Part shown: in pieces, positions 39,128 through 49,940 of the stretch
Layout: each line of letters starts with the position of its first letter
How positions within the stretch are numbered: position 1 is the stretch's first letter
NCBI GenBank assembly: GCA_033032175.1
Contig: JAVKPJ010000049.1
Location: forward strand, 33,001 to 97,000
Direction of reading: 5' to 3'
Length of the DNA: 64,000 bases
Source of the DNA: Saturnia japonica
Lineage: Eukaryota > Arthropoda > Insecta > Lepidoptera > Saturniidae
Position numbers and translations under genes: made by a program
The notes under the pieces: model-generated
The model's input: only the letters and a program-made list of their open reading frames with translations
What the model was told of the DNA's origin: nothing
Database searches by the model: none

Positions 39128-40636
39128 TCTTAGAGGTTTGCAAGAGGAGTGGTAACCTCAAAGGTACTTTTGTAAAGGACCTCAAGGATGCAGCCTTAAC
39201 TCTGCAGGATATCACATCAACGGCACTCACACGCACAGTAGAGACGGAGACCCTTCTTCTGCGTCGTGAAACGCGCAAGCTCCGCGATGAAATCGTAGAG
39301 CTTAGGGCGGAGCTGGACCTTCTGCGTGGCCGTACAGTGGCACTACCACCGTCGCCGGTGCCACAGCAGTCAGCTGAACCTCACTGCCGGAAGCCTGAAA
39401 TTCCCGTGCCTCAATCCGTGCTTGAGGTGATGGATGCCCGCATGGATAGGATGGAGCGGTCCCTCCGGCTTTCTTTTGGGGAGGTAGTAACCGCCCACAT
39501 AGAGGCCTTGGAGGACCGTCTCCTCCCTGCCCCTGTGATCCGCCCGCCGCTAGCTGCGGATAAAAAGACTGTCAAAGGTCCCGCGGTACCCAAAAATGCA
39601 AGGCCCAGGACTACGGGTCCTAAATCTTCGGCACCCATATCCATGCCTCTTGAGAAAGCAGAACTGGCAGCGCGTCCCTTGGAGATGGGGTGTACCTTGC
39701 CTTCAGCCTTGGCATCGGCCTCGGTTCCCGCTCCGACTTCAGTGACGCCTGGCACAGAGGGCTGGACTACTGTAGTCCGCAGCCGAAGGAAGCGCCCAAA
39801 AAAGAGGTCTGCAACAGCAGCAGCTCCCGCTCCTCGTGGGAGAGCGCCTGCAACTAAGCCGAAGAGGAAGCTCCCCTCTGTGCCTCGCTCGGCTGCAGTA
39901 CTTATAACGCTGCAGCCTGAGGCGTTAGAAGGGGGGCTGACCTACAGTGCAGCTTTCATGAGGGTGAAGGAAAAAGTACCATTGTCAGACCTCGGAATCG
40001 AGAATCTGTCCCTCCGGCACACTGCAACGGGATCCAGATTAGTCGAAATCCCTGGTCCCCGTGGTACTGAGCAAGCTGACGGTCTGGCACAGAAAATTCA
40101 GGAGGTGCTGGCAGATGTGGCCACTGTTGGCAGACCAATGAAGAGAGCCGACATCCGCATTATAGGGTTAGACGACTCGGTGACGGTTTGATGAAGTCGT
40201 TATAGCAGCGGCAACAAAAGGCGGTTGTGACCGTGCCCATATTAGGCCTGGGGAGATACGCCCCTACGGGAGGGGCAGTGGAGCAATTCATTTGTCTCTC
40301 CCCGTCGTCGCTGCTAGGGTCCTGGTGGCTGGTCGACGACTTCTTGTTGGGTGGAGTGCGGCACGCGTCCGGCTCCTTGAGGGAGGACCTCTGAGATGTT
40401 ACAGGTGCCTGGACGTGGGCCACACTCGGCCTGTCTGTCCATCGACAACGGATAGGGGAGCACTATGCTTCAAGTGTGGGCAACCTGGCCACAAGGCACT
40501 ACAGTGCGTTGCTGAAAAGCTGCATTGTGCCCTGTGTGCCGACGCTGGAAGGCCGTCGGGGCATTATATGGGGGGAGCGGCCTGCAGGCCACCAGACCCA
40601 GCAAAGAGAGCTGCATCAGCATCGAGTCCTCTGTAG
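39124..40636 (+). pseudogene. ORF1 / Gag of a gag-only element, N-terminus missing
   Basis: From RILEVCKRSGNLKGT the frame is open to about 40188, through a coiled coil, a basic RRKRPKKRS stretch and the RRM-like region. An extra T there (GACGGTTTGATG) shifts it. The rest (to TAG 40634-40636) holds three zinc knuckles: CYRC..GH..C, CFKC..GH..C and CALC..H..C. No ORF2 follows: 40655-40700 aligns with the end of group B ORF2. Closest in this window to the G proteins at 47486 and 525, but clearly diverged from both. Confidence 0.8.
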
Positions 40637-40969
40637 GGGGTTGCGTGACGGTAGGTGGTAGGAGGGGGCGGTTCACTCGCCTCCTTCCTCTGCCCTTGCT
40701 GGACCAAGGGGAGACGGGTCGGGGGGCCCGTCTCTCCATTGCACTGGTTCAGCCGTCTGGGAGACAGTTGGGGTGGTACCAGACTGTCTCTCTTTAGCGC
40801 CGGGGCCCGACTGGGGCCGGCCGCCGGGGCGTCGTGGCAGATTGCAACCGCAGTGCCCGCGCGTCCCACTATGGCGGCCGATGGTACACCGTGGAGTTTT
40901 AGTGAGTAAGAGTCTCACATAACCACTCGTCCCCCCGGGCGGGTGTGTACCCATGACGGGTTTCTCCAC

Positions 40970-40972
<3 letters not shown>
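40637..40972 (+). other. 3' UTR of G element, group B-like
   Basis: No gene. Shares TAGGGGGTTGCGT just after the gag stop with 56462, the GAGACAG..CUGUCUC stem, and the terminal hairpins. Poly(A) of 62 nt follows. Confidence 0.75.
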
Positions 40973-41034
<62 letters not shown>

Positions 41035-41036
<2 letters not shown>

Positions 41037-41048
41037 TTAGGTTAGGTT
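41035..41048 (+). repeat. Telomeric (TTAGG)n tract
   Basis: 14 bp, GGTTAGGTTAGGTT. Confidence 0.9.
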
Positions 41049-41666
41049 GAGATCAGCGGCTCTGAGGGTGAAACAAAGGCGGCTGGCCTGGCTGCGCAGT
41101 TGCAAGTAGCTCTTGCGGAAGTGGCAGTGATATCCAGGCCAGTCAAACGGGCGGAGCTTCGGATCATCGGCATTGATGACTCCGTGAGCCAGGATGAATT
41201 AAAGGTCACCGTTGCGCAAAAGACCGGATGTGAGCCGGCCCTCATTAGGGTTGGATCCATCCGGCAGGATTGGGGTGGGGGAGTGGCACTAGTGTCACTC
41301 CCCGTGGCTGAAGCCAAAAAGTTGGCAGAGGCGGGGCGCTTTCTCGTTGGCTGGAGTGTGGTCCGGGTCCAACCGCTGCAGGAGAAACCCCTGAGGTGTT
41401 TCAGGTGTATGGGCCTGGGCCACACTCGCCCGATGTGCGAGGCCATGGATGATAGGAGCGCCCTGTGTTACAGGTGTGGGGGGCCTGGCCATGCGGCGGC
41501 AGAGTGTGCAGCAACCAAGCTGCACTGCGCCGTATGCGCCGCCGCTGGAAAACCAGCGGACCATTATATGGGGGGGGCGAAGTGTAAGCCCCCATCACCC
41601 AAGAGGAGGCCCCCTGGGGCTGGTCTTGGGAGGCCTAGGTCGGAGGTAGTTGGTACGGCTCGGTAA
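41049..41666 (+). CDS. ORF1 C-terminal part, group B (5'-truncated)
   Basis: 206 codons, open, from EISGSEG through the RRM-like region to three zinc knuckles (CFRC..GH..C, CYRC..GH..C, CAVC..H..C) and a basic tail ending VVGTAR. TAA at 41664-41666 overlaps the ORF2 ATG. The N-terminal two thirds are lost with the truncation, so it is not expected to be functional. Confidence 0.8.
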   Translation, partial: EISGSEGETKAAGLAAQLQVALAEVAVISRPVKRAELRIIGIDDSVSQDELKVTVAQKTGCEPALIRVGSIRQDWGGGVALVSLPVAEAKKLAEAGRFLVGWSVVRVQPLQEKPLRCFRCMGLGHTRPMCEAMDDRSALCYRCGGPGHAAAECAATKLHCAVCAAAGKPADHYMGGAKCKPPSPKRRPPGAGLGRPRSEVVGTAR

Positions 41667-44600
41667 TGCAGCACAACCGTACCAACTGCCTCCAGGGGAA
41701 TCTTAACCACTCCGCCACTGCACAAGACCTATTTGTGCAATCAGTGGCGGAGTGGAGTATCAATATTGCGGTGGCTGCGGAGCCGTACTGTGTCCCTGCC
41801 CAACCTTATTGGGCGGGTGACATTGACGGCTCCGTGGCAATTTATTGTAGGGGGTCCCCCCTCTCCTTCAAGGAGAGGGGCTCGGGGTTCGTGGCTGCCG
41901 CCTGGGGGGGATACGGTGTGGTGGGGGTCTATTTCTCCCCCAACCGGCCCCTGAGGGAGTTCGAGGTGTTCCTCGACTCCCTGGGGCCGGTGGTTAGGCG
42001 GCTGTCACCGCTCCCCATTGTCCTGCTTGGCGACTTTAACGCCAAGTCACGGGCATGGGGAGCGGTTGTCACGGACCCTAGAGGGGCAGTAGTGGAGGAG
42101 TGGGCAGTCCAGGTTGGGCTGTCCCTCCTCAACCGAGGGACTGTGCACACGTGCGTGCGACAGAACGGAGGGTCCGTGGTGGACGTCTCCTTCGCCACGC
42201 CGTCTGTCGCACGCCGTGTGCAGGATTGGAGAGTGCTGGAGGAGGTGGAGACCCTGTCAGACCACCGGTATATCCGGTTTGGGGTCTCCACCTCCTCAGA
42301 GGTGCCGGCGCGCCGGGCTCCGGGGGGGGCTAACTTCCCCCGATGGGTGGTGGGCCGCCTCAATCGGCAGCTTGCTGAAGAGGCGGCCATCGTCCAGAGC
42401 TGGCGTGCGCCGGCTCCCAGTGAGGAAGATATCGACGCGATCGCGGGCCGTTTCCGTAAGGCCCTTACGGCGGTCTGCGACGCGTCGATGCCGCGGGGCA
42501 ACAACCGCCCGCATAGCAGGCGGGCGGTGTATTGGTGGACCCCGGAGATTGCCGATCTCCGGGTGGCCTGCTCCGCGGCGAGGCGGCAGCTTCAGCGCTG
42601 CCGCCGGCGGCGGCAAACCCGTATAGCGGGGGAGGAGGCCCGGCTGCTTGGCCACTACAGGGAAGCCAGGAAGTCCCTGCAGGTGGCCATCAGCCGGGCA
42701 AAGGATGAGCAGTGGGAGGAGCTCCTTAGGACTCTGGATAGGGACCCGTGGGGGCGCCCGTACCGGGTTGCCCGGAAGAAGTTCCGGGGGCAGGCGCCCC
42801 CTTTAACGGAGTCCCTGGACTCAGAGGTCCTGGGGAGGGTCGTGGCCACGTTGCTGCCCGACCCTCCGGAGCTCCCCCCGCCCCCCATGTTAGATGGGAG
42901 TGTTGCGGAGGAGCTGTTGCCACCCCCCCCGTCACTGAGGATGAGATGGGGTCGGTGGTGGAGCGCCTCCGCAACAAGCGGAGGGCGCCAGGCCCGGACG
43001 GGGTTCCGGGCCAGGTTTTAAGTGTGGCGCTGAACCACATGGGGGTAGAGCTTCGGGAGCTATTCAACCGATGTTTGTCGGTTGGACGGTTCCCGAAGCT
43101 CTGGAAGATGGGGCGACTCTGCCTTCTGGGGAAGGAGGGTCGCCCCCCAGACTGCCCGTCTTCGTACCGGCCCCTTGTGCTGCTGGACGACACGGGGAAG
43201 ATGCTGGAGCGTATTCTGGCGTCTCGTGTCGTCCGGCACATGGCGGAAGTTGGGCCGGTACTTTCGGACCGGCAGTTCGGTTTCCGGAGAGGGCGTTCAA
43301 CGCTGGACGCCCTCTCCACCCTGAAGGAGTGGTCCGCGGAGGCGACCGAGGGGGGAGGTAGGTTGTTGGCGGTGTCGATCGACATCGCCAACGCCTTCAA
43401 CAGTCTGCCGCACGGTGTTATACGGGAGGCGCTCCGGTTTTTCGGAGTGCCCTCGTACCTGCGGCGGCTGTTGGGGGACTACCTCCAAGGCAGGGAGGTC
43501 GCCTTCGTGGACGGAAGGGGGGCTATGGTCCGGCGCCACACTGGGTGTGGGGTTCCACAGGGGTCGGTGTTGGGGCCGCTCCTGTGGAACATGGGCTACG
43601 ACTGGGTGCTCCGCGTAGCTCTCCCTTCGGGGGTGCGAGTGCTATGCTACGCGGACGACACCCTAGTCGTAGCCCGGGGGGGAAGTTTTGAGGAGGTGGC
43701 GCGCCTGGCCACAGAGGGCACTGCCCTTGTGGTCGGGCGCATAAAGGCGTTGGGCCTCAGGGTGGCGGCGGATAAGACCGAGGCCATACTATTTCATGGG
43801 CCTCGGTGTGGGCCGCCTCCTGGGGCCCATATAAATGTGGAGGGAGTGAGGGTCCGGGTTGGGGCCCAGATGAAATATCTGGGCCTCATCCTGGACGGAC
43901 GTTGGCGGTTCGAGTCCCACTTTAAGGGACTCGAACCGCGGATAGTGGGAGCGGCGGCAGCTCTCGGTCGGCTACTTCCGAATTCGGGGGGGCCGGGCGC
44001 GAGCTGTCGCCGTTTGTTCGCGGGGGTCGTGCGGAGCATGGCCGTCTACGGGGCACCGATCTGGTCGGATGCTCTCAGCGCCACGAACAGACGCATACTG
44101 CGCGCTACGCAGCGTGTCGTGGCGCTGAGGGTAATTCGCGGGTACCGATCGGTGTCCGCGGGGGCGGCCTTGGTTCTTGCCGGCTCCCCGCCGTGGGAGC
44201 TGGAGGCGGAGGTGCTCGCCGCCGTGTACAAATTCACGGCGGCGAGGAGAGAGTTAGGGGAGCCTCCGGCTCCCACGGAGGTGGACAGGGTCCGACGTGA
44301 GGCCCGGGAGGTGATTTTTAGGAAGTGGGAGGAGGACCTGGCGGACGCGCGCTATGGGCGTTATACCATAGACGCCGTCCGCCCGGTCCTCCGACAGTGG
44401 TGTACGAGGGAGCGTGGCTCCCTGAGCTTTAGGCTTGTGCAGGTACTATCCGGACATGGTTGCTTCGGATGGTACCTGCACAAGATTGCCAGGAGGGAAC
44501 CGAACACTACGTGCCACGAGTGCGGGGCTGCAGAAGACACGGCGCAGCACACTCTCTCCGAGTGTGCTGCGTGGGTGGGGCAGCGCCGCACTCTGGCCGT

Positions 44601-44817
44601 AGCTGTTGGAGGAGACCTCTCGCTGCCGAGTGTGGTGAGAGCCATGCTCGGCAGCGAGAATGCATGGATGGAGATGGCCTCCTTCTGCGAGGAAGTCATC
44701 TCGCAGAAGGAGGCTGCGGAGAGGGCACGCGAGGGGGATCCCCTGAGCGGCCCTCTCCGACAAAGAAGAACGGGTGGCAGGAGGAGGCGGTTCATTCGCC
44801 AACTCCCGCCACCCTAG
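41666..44817 (+). pseudogene. ORF2 (EN+RT), group B, single frameshift
   Basis: It starts at the TAATG junction 41664-41668. The first frame covers the whole endonuclease (NLNHS, AEPYC, GDFNAKS, SDHRYIRF) and the linker with DPWGRPYRV. A C run near 42923-42930 has 8 C where the copy at 25372 has 9, shifting the frame. After it, everything to 44817 is open: PGPDGVPGQ, VSIDIANAFN, CGVPQGSVLGP, CYADDTLVV, MKYLGLILD, the CHEC..H..C motif and the GGRRRRFIRQLPPP end. One base in a homopolymer is the only lesion I find. Confidence 0.88.
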
Positions 44818-45092
44818 CCGAGCCAGAGGAGACGGGTCGGGGGGCCCGTCTTCTCATTGCACAGGCTCGGCGGACGGAGGAGACGGCTAGGGTGTACTGA
44901 GCCGTCTCCTATTTAGGCCGGGGCCCGGTTCAGCCGGGCCGGCCGCCGGGGCGGCGCGGCAGAATGCCAGCGCAGTGCCCGCGTCGCCCCAGTATGGCGG
45001 CGGATGGTACACCGTGGAGTTTTAGTGAGTAGGAGTCTCACATAACCACTCGTTCCCCCGGGCGGGTGTGTACCCATGATGGGTTTCTCCAC

Positions 45093-45123
<31 letters not shown>

Positions 45124-45125
<2 letters not shown>

Positions 45126-45172
45126 TTAGGTTAGGTTAGGTTAGGTTAGGTTAGGTTAGGTTAGGTTAGGTT
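45124..45172 (+). repeat. Telomeric (TTAGG)n tract
   Basis: 49 bp of uniform TTAGG. Confidence 0.95.
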
Positions 45173-47115
45173 CACGGGGAAGATGCTGGAGCGCATCCTG
45201 GCGTCTCGTGTCGTCCGGCACATGGAGGAAGTTGGGCCGGTACTTTCGGACCGGCAGTTCGGTTTCCGGAGAGGGCGTTCAACGCTGGACGCCCTCTCCA
45301 CCCTGAAGGAGTGGTCCGTGGAGGCAGCCGAGGGGGGAGGTAGGTTGTTGGCGGTGTCAATCGACATCGCCAACGCCTTCAACAGTCTGCCGCACGGTGT
45401 TATACGGGAGGCGCTCCGGTTTTTCGGAGTGCCCTCGTACCTGCGGCGGCTGTTGGGGGACTACCTCCAGGGCAGGGAGGTCGCCTTCGTGGACGGCGGA
45501 GGTAGTGTGGTCCGGCGCCACATTGGGTGCGGTGTTCCACAGGGGTCGGTGTTGGGGCCGCTCCTGTGGAACATGGGCTACGACTGGGTGCTCCGCGTAG
45601 CGCTCCCTTCGGGGTTGCGAGTGCTATGCTACGCGGACGACACCCTAGTCGTGGCCCGGGGGGAAGATTTGAGGAGGTGGCGCGCCTGGCCACAGAGGGC
45701 GTTGCACTTGTGGTCGGGCGCATAAAGGCGTTGGGTCTCAGGGTGGCGGCCGAGAAGACCGAGGCCATTCTATTTCATGGGCCTCGGTGTGGGCCGCCTC
45801 CTGGGGCTCACATATATGTAGAGAATGTTAGGGTCCGGGTTGGGGCCCAGATAAAATATCTGGGCCTCACCCTGGACGGGCGATGGCGGTTCGAGTCCCA
45901 CTTCAAGGGACTCGAACCGCGGATAGTGGGGGCGGCGGCAGCTCTCGGACGGCTTCTTCCGAACTCGGGAGGGCCGGGCGCGAGCTGCCGCCGTCTGTTT
46001 GCGGGGGTGGTGAGGAGCATGGCCGTCTACGGGGCACCGATCTGGGTAGATGCTCTCAGCGCCACGAACAGACGCGTGCTGCGTTCTACGCAGCGTATCG
46101 TGGCGCTGAGAGCCATTCGCGGATACCGATCGGTGTCCGCGGGGGCGGCCTGCGTCCTTGCCGGCTCCCCGCCGTGGGAGTTGGAGGCGGAGGTGCTCGC
46201 CGCCGTGTACAGGTTCACGGCGGCGGGGAGAGAGTTAGGGGAGCCTCCAGCTCCCACAGAGGTAGACCGGGTCCGGAGGGAGGCCCGGGAGGATGTTTTT
46301 AAGAGGTGGGAGGAGGACCTGGCGGACGCGCGCTATGGACATTATACCATAGATGCTGTCCGCCCGGTCCTCCGGGAATGGAGCAACAGGGAGCGTGGCT
46401 CCCTGAACTTTAGACTTGTGCAGGTGCTATCCGGACATGGTTGCTTCGGATGGTACCTGCACAAGATTGCAAGGAGGGAGTCAAACACTACGTGCCACGA
46501 GTGCGGGGCTGTAGAAGACACGGCGCAGCACACTCTGTCTGAGTGTGCTGCGTGGGTGGAGCAGCGCCGCACTCTGGCCGTAGCTGTTGGGGGAGATCTC
46601 TCGCTGCCGAGTGTGGTAAAAGCCATGCTCGGCAGCGAGCAAGCATGGACGGCGATGGCCTCCTTCTGCGAGGACGTCATCTCGCAGAAGGAGGCTGCGG
46701 AGAGGGTTCGCGAGAGGGATCCCCTGAGCGGCCCTCTCCGCCAAAGAAGAACGGGTGGTAGGAGGAGGCGGTTTATCCGTCAACTCCCGCCACCCTAGCC
46801 GAACCAGAGGAGACGGGACGGGGGGGGCCCGTCTCCTCATTGCACTGGTTCGGCAGGAGGAGGAGACGGCTATCGGGTGTACATAGCTGTCTCCTAATTA
46901 GGCCGGGGCCCGGTTAGCCGGGCCGGCCCCCGGGGCGGCGCGGCAGAATGCCAGCGCAGTACCCGCGTCGCCCCATTATGGGGCGGCTGTACACCGCGGA
47001 GTTTTTTAGTGAGTAGGACTCTCACATAACCACTCGACCCCCCAATTCGAGTGTGTACCCATGACGGGTTTTCCACTCCGCGTTAACAAAAAAAAAAAAA
47101 AAAAAAAAAAAAAAA
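45173..47115 (+). mobile_element. 5'-truncated SART-like group B element
   Basis: It begins in the RT region of ORF2 (CACGGGGAAGATGCTGG) and ends with a 3' UTR (46799-47087) and poly(A) at 47088-47115. Its tail hairpin is CACUCGA..UCGAGUG, and the end CCGCGTTAAC differs slightly from other B tails. Confidence 0.85.
45174..46798 (+). pseudogene. ORF2 RT and C-terminal part, group B, one frameshift
   Basis: From GKMLERILASRVV through GFRRGRSTLDAL, VSIDIANAFN, CGVPQGSVLGP and CYADDTLVVARG. A G lost in the run at about 45659-45664 shifts the frame. The remainder (MGP-like motif D region, IKYLGLTLD, CHEC..H..C, basic tail) is open to 46798. No endonuclease. Confidence 0.85.
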
Positions 47116-47179
47116 GGTTAGGTTAGGTTAGGTTAGGTTAGGTTAGGTTAGGTTAGGTTAGGTTAGGTTAGGTTAGGTT
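47116..47179 (+). repeat. Telomeric (TTAGG)n tract
   Basis: 64 bp of uniform TTAGG ending GGTT before a full-length element. Confidence 0.95.
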
Positions 47180-47256
47180 GGGGTGCGATGTCAGAAACCT
47201 CCTCGTGGTGCACCCCGGGCAACGTCAACCAGTTTGGTCGGCGGCTAATATCTGAC
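47180..47256 (+). ncRNA. HDV-like self-cleaving ribozyme with compensatory P2 change
   Basis: P1 is GGGGUGC/GCACCCC, and P2 is GUCAGA with UCUGAC (47251-47256), where other copies have GUCAGG/CCUGAC: both sides changed and pairing is kept. P3 is ACC/GGU, then GGGCAAC, a weaker P4 (CAACC..GGUCG with one mismatch) and J4/2 GCGGCUAAU. The 5' end sits exactly at telomeric GGTT. Confidence 0.85.
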
Positions 47257-47485
47257 GCGCTCTTCCCGGTACCCCTCTGCTTATCAGAGGGGACTGTGGA
47301 GGAGCGCCGGCTGGAGGGCCGTTAAAAGCTCCTGGGTGTGGCGTGTGAGCAGCGCACCCAGTACCGGGCTGGGGCCGATGAGGGCTCAGTTTGAGCCCCA
47401 AGGGCCCAGTTCCGGTAGCGGCTGGCGGGATCGGTTGTTTTATACCGATCCCGGCAGGCGTACTGCGAACTAGAAGGATTGAAAT
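47257..47485 (+). other. 5' UTR of G element
   Basis: About 230 bp without a gene; close to 183-417 of the other full G element and, in its second half, to the group A leader. Confidence 0.65.
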
Positions 47486-49552
47486 ATGATGATGGACAAG
47501 GCAAAGTTGAAAAGTTTAATACCCCAGGAGGGTACCCGCAAGGGAGAATCCCTCCCCGAGCATAGCTCGGGCTGCTCCACGTTCTCTGGGGGGGGCAAAA
47601 TTTTGCACGACTCCGATAAAACTACGACTACGGCAAGAACACGGGAAACCGATTCCATCAAGAAAATGACGACTACGGACAAACGCACACTGGCTACTGA
47701 TCAGCCTGTTGTTCGGATTCTCAGGGATCTCTCACTGGACCGTTTTTCGGTCAGACACTGGTCTGAGAGCCCCGATATTACAACGACGGAAGCTGTGTCT
47801 GACAGGAAGCGGACACATGAAGATAAACCGGGTATTACTAGTGGGGACGCTACGCCTAGTAAGGTAACAACGTCCCAGAGAGGCAGAGCACGTGACCGGG
47901 GTGGTTCAACTAGGTCAACGAGTGTTCCAGGGGGTGCGGTTGAGTCGCGTGATGAGAGTTCCTCTGTCCGCGGTAACACTCTGCAGAAGTTACCTGCAGA
48001 GCCGCCACTAGACTTTGAGGCTCTCGACCCGGAGAGCCTGAGGGCTCTGGCGACAAGTAAAGTTGACACTATCCTTGAGGTATGCAGAGTGTCTAGCAAC
48101 CTCAAGGGTACGTGCATAAAGGCGCTGAAGGAGGCAGCTAGAACCCTCCAGGAGGTGACGGCAACTGCGCTTAGGCGCACGGTGGCAGAAGAGACTTTAC
48201 TCTTGCGGCGAGAAACGCGGAAGCTTCGCGAAGAAGTGGTAGAGCTGAAGGCGGAGCTCGCTGCTCTACGTGGCAGGGCAGATGCTCTACCTTTGCCACC
48301 AGTGCCGGCACTGCGGCCGGAGTCTTCCAGTCAGGAAGAACAAACTTTGCCGCAGAACGTGCAAGACGTATTGGCGGATCACATGGTGCGCATGGAGCGG
48401 TCGCTTCGGCTCTCCTTGGGTGAGGCAATGTCCGCCCAGATTGAGGCGTTGGGAGACCGTCTCCTGCCCGCTAAGGTGGTCCGCCCACCCTTGAATGCAA
48501 ACCGCAAGGCGACTCCCGGGCCCACAGTACCCAAGCCTGTAAGGGCTAAGACTGCAGGATCTAAGTTGACAGGGTCTCTCCCTGCGGTGACTACCGGTCC
48601 GAAGGGAGTACACTGCGAACTGCTCCCTGGATCCGCTCCTGCTCCTGCTCCTCCAGTGATGCCTGATGGGGAGTGGACAATTGTAGCTCGTCGCCGACGC
48701 CGAAACAAGAAGCCCACTAAGGCTCCGATGGTAGCGGCTTCCATCCCACCTGGAGGCAAGCCTAAGCCTAAACCAAGGGCGAAGCTCCCTTCGACACCGC
48801 GCTCGGCTGCGGTTGTTATTACGCTGCAGCCGGGAGCTGTGGCGGAGGGATTTAGCTATAAGGACGCTCTTTTAGAAGCGAGGGACCGAGTGAGTATGGC
48901 AGAGCTCGGTATAGAGGATTTCTCGTGGCGCCCCTCTGCTACTGGATCCAGGATCATAGAGATTCGGGGGGATCAAAGTTCGGAGCAGGCCGATAGGCTG
49001 GCGGAGCGCCTCCAGGAAGAGTTGTCGGGGTTGGCTGTGGTGGCTCGGCCCGTTAAAAGGGCCCATATCCGAGTCATAGGACTGGATGAATCCGTCTCGG
49101 TGGAGGAAGTCGTTGCGGCTGCAGCGACTAAGGGGAGTTGTGAGCCAGCTCTTATCAGGGCTGGCTCTATTAACACCTATGGCAGGGGCAGCGGCGCAGT
49201 CCATCTTGCGTTACCTGTAGCCGCTGCCAAGGTGGTGGTGGAGGCGGGTCGCCTCCTGGTCGGGTGGAGTGCGGCTCGTGTGCGCCTCCTGGAGGGTGGG
49301 CCCATGCGGTGTTACCGCTGCATGGAGGTAGGCCACACGCGTCCGCTCTGCCCATCAACGGCGGTTAATAGAGGAGCACTGTGCTTCCGATGCGGAGAGC
49401 CTGGCCACAAGGCGCAAGCGTGCACTGCTGAAAAGCTGCACTGCGCCTTGTGTGCCGACGCCGGAAGGCCGGCGGGGCACTACATGGGGGGCGCCAAATG
49501 TAGGCCCCCTGAAAAGAGAGGAAGGGCACCGCCTGCACCACCACCTCCGTAG
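47486..49552 (+). CDS. ORF1 / Gag-like protein, gag-only element, intact
   Basis: 688 aa from ATG 47486. The N-terminus is in frame through the structured motif (PQEGTRKGESLPEHSSGC, then FSGGGK). Then an LKGT motif with a coiled coil, a basic RRRRRNKKPTK block, an RRM-like region, and three zinc knuckles from codon 609: CYRCMEVGHTRPLC, CFRC..GH..C and CALC..H..C, then a Pro-rich end. Expected role: RNA-binding Gag that packages and targets element RNA to telomeres. An intact 688-codon frame in an element with no polymerase suggests the protein is still useful to it. Overlapping short ATGs 47486-47494 make the exact start uncertain by up to three codons. Confidence 0.9.
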   Translation: MMMDKAKLKSLIPQEGTRKGESLPEHSSGCSTFSGGGKILHDSDKTTTTARTRETDSIKKMTTTDKRTLATDQPVVRILRDLSLDRFSVRHWSESPDITTTEAVSDRKRTHEDKPGITSGDATPSKVTTSQRGRARDRGGSTRSTSVPGGAVESRDESSSVRGNTLQKLPAEPPLDFEALDPESLRALATSKVDTILEVCRVSSNLKGTCIKALKEAARTLQEVTATALRRTVAEETLLLRRETRKLREEVVELKAELAALRGRADALPLPPVPALRPESSSQEEQTLPQNVQDVLADHMVRMERSLRLSLGEAMSAQIEALGDRLLPAKVVRPPLNANRKATPGPTVPKPVRAKTAGSKLTGSLPAVTTGPKGVHCELLPGSAPAPAPPVMPDGEWTIVARRRRRNKKPTKAPMVAASIPPGGKPKPKPRAKLPSTPRSAAVVITLQPGAVAEGFSYKDALLEARDRVSMAELGIEDFSWRPSATGSRIIEIRGDQSSEQADRLAERLQEELSGLAVVARPVKRAHIRVIGLDESVSVEEVVAAAATKGSCEPALIRAGSINTYGRGSGAVHLALPVAAAKVVVEAGRLLVGWSAARVRLLEGGPMRCYRCMEVGHTRPLCPSTAVNRGALCFRCGEPGHKAQACTAEKLHCALCADAGRPAGHYMGGAKCRPPEKRGRAPPAPPPP
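47522..47595 (+). promoter_or_regulatory. Structured RNA motif at the start of gag
   Basis: Same module as 445-517, with palindrome CCCGAGC / AUA / GCUCGGG and an 8-G run, so the frame is kept here. The hairpin arms equal those of 445-517 while loop and flanks vary. Confidence 0.7.
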
Positions 49553-49894
49553 GGGGGGTAGCGTAGACGTTGGGCAGTAGGGGGGGGGGGGGGGTGCTTA
49601 CACGCCTCTCTCCTCTGTCCTTGCTGGACCAAGGGGGGACGGGTCGGGGGGCCCGTCTTCCCATTGCACTGGTTCAGCCGTCTGGGAGACAGTTGGGGTT
49701 GTACCAGACCGTCTCTCTTTAGCGCCGGGGCCCGACTGGGGCCGGCCGCCGGGGCGTCGCGGCAGATTGCATCCGCAGTGCCCGCGCGTCCCACTATGGC
49801 GGCCGATGGTACACCGTGGAGTTTTAGTGAGTAGGAGTCTCACATAACCACTCGTCCCCCCGGGCGAGTGTGTACCCATGACGGGTTTCTCCAC

Positions 49895-49897
<3 letters not shown>
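49553..49897 (+). other. 3' UTR of G element, group B-like
   Basis: No gene. A 14-G run occurs near 49580. The GAGACAG..-type stem has one change (ACCGTCTC). The terminal GUGAG/CUCAC and CACUCG..CGAGUG hairpins are intact. Confidence 0.75.

Positions 49898-49938
<41 letters not shown>

Positions 49939-49940
<2 letters not shown>

Larger units (their letters stand above)
37945..41034 (+). mobile_element. Chimeric element: group B 5' end joined to a gag-only (G) 3' part
   Basis: 37945-39127 equals the start of the group B element at 21560. From 39128 the sequence is a G-type ORF1 and 3' UTR with a 62-nt poly(A) (40973-41034). The join is non-homologous: it falls after the B coiled coil and returns to the earlier ILEVC..LKGT region of G, in a different frame. 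It coincides exactly with the right edge of the 9.45-kb duplication, so the chimera is probably a by-product of that event. Confidence 0.8.
41049..45123 (+). mobile_element. 5'-truncated SART-like group B element
   Basis: It begins inside ORF1 (GAGATCAGCGGCTCTGAGG, matching about 23511 of the full copy), then carries a nearly intact ORF2, the 3' UTR (44818-45095) and poly(A) at 45096-45123. It is the best group B coding copy in the window. Confidence 0.9.
47180..49938 (+). mobile_element. Gag-only SART-like retrotransposon (group G), full length with intact ORF1
   Basis: 2.76 kb: ribozyme, 5' UTR, an uninterrupted ORF1 and a group B-like 3' UTR, with poly(A) at 49898-49938 (41 nt). No ORF2 is present, only the short stretch at 49570-49625 that resembles the ORF2 terminus. 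It is the clearest example of the gag-only type. The organisation resembles Drosophila HeT-A, which also encodes Gag only and relies on RT from elsewhere. Confidence 0.9.
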
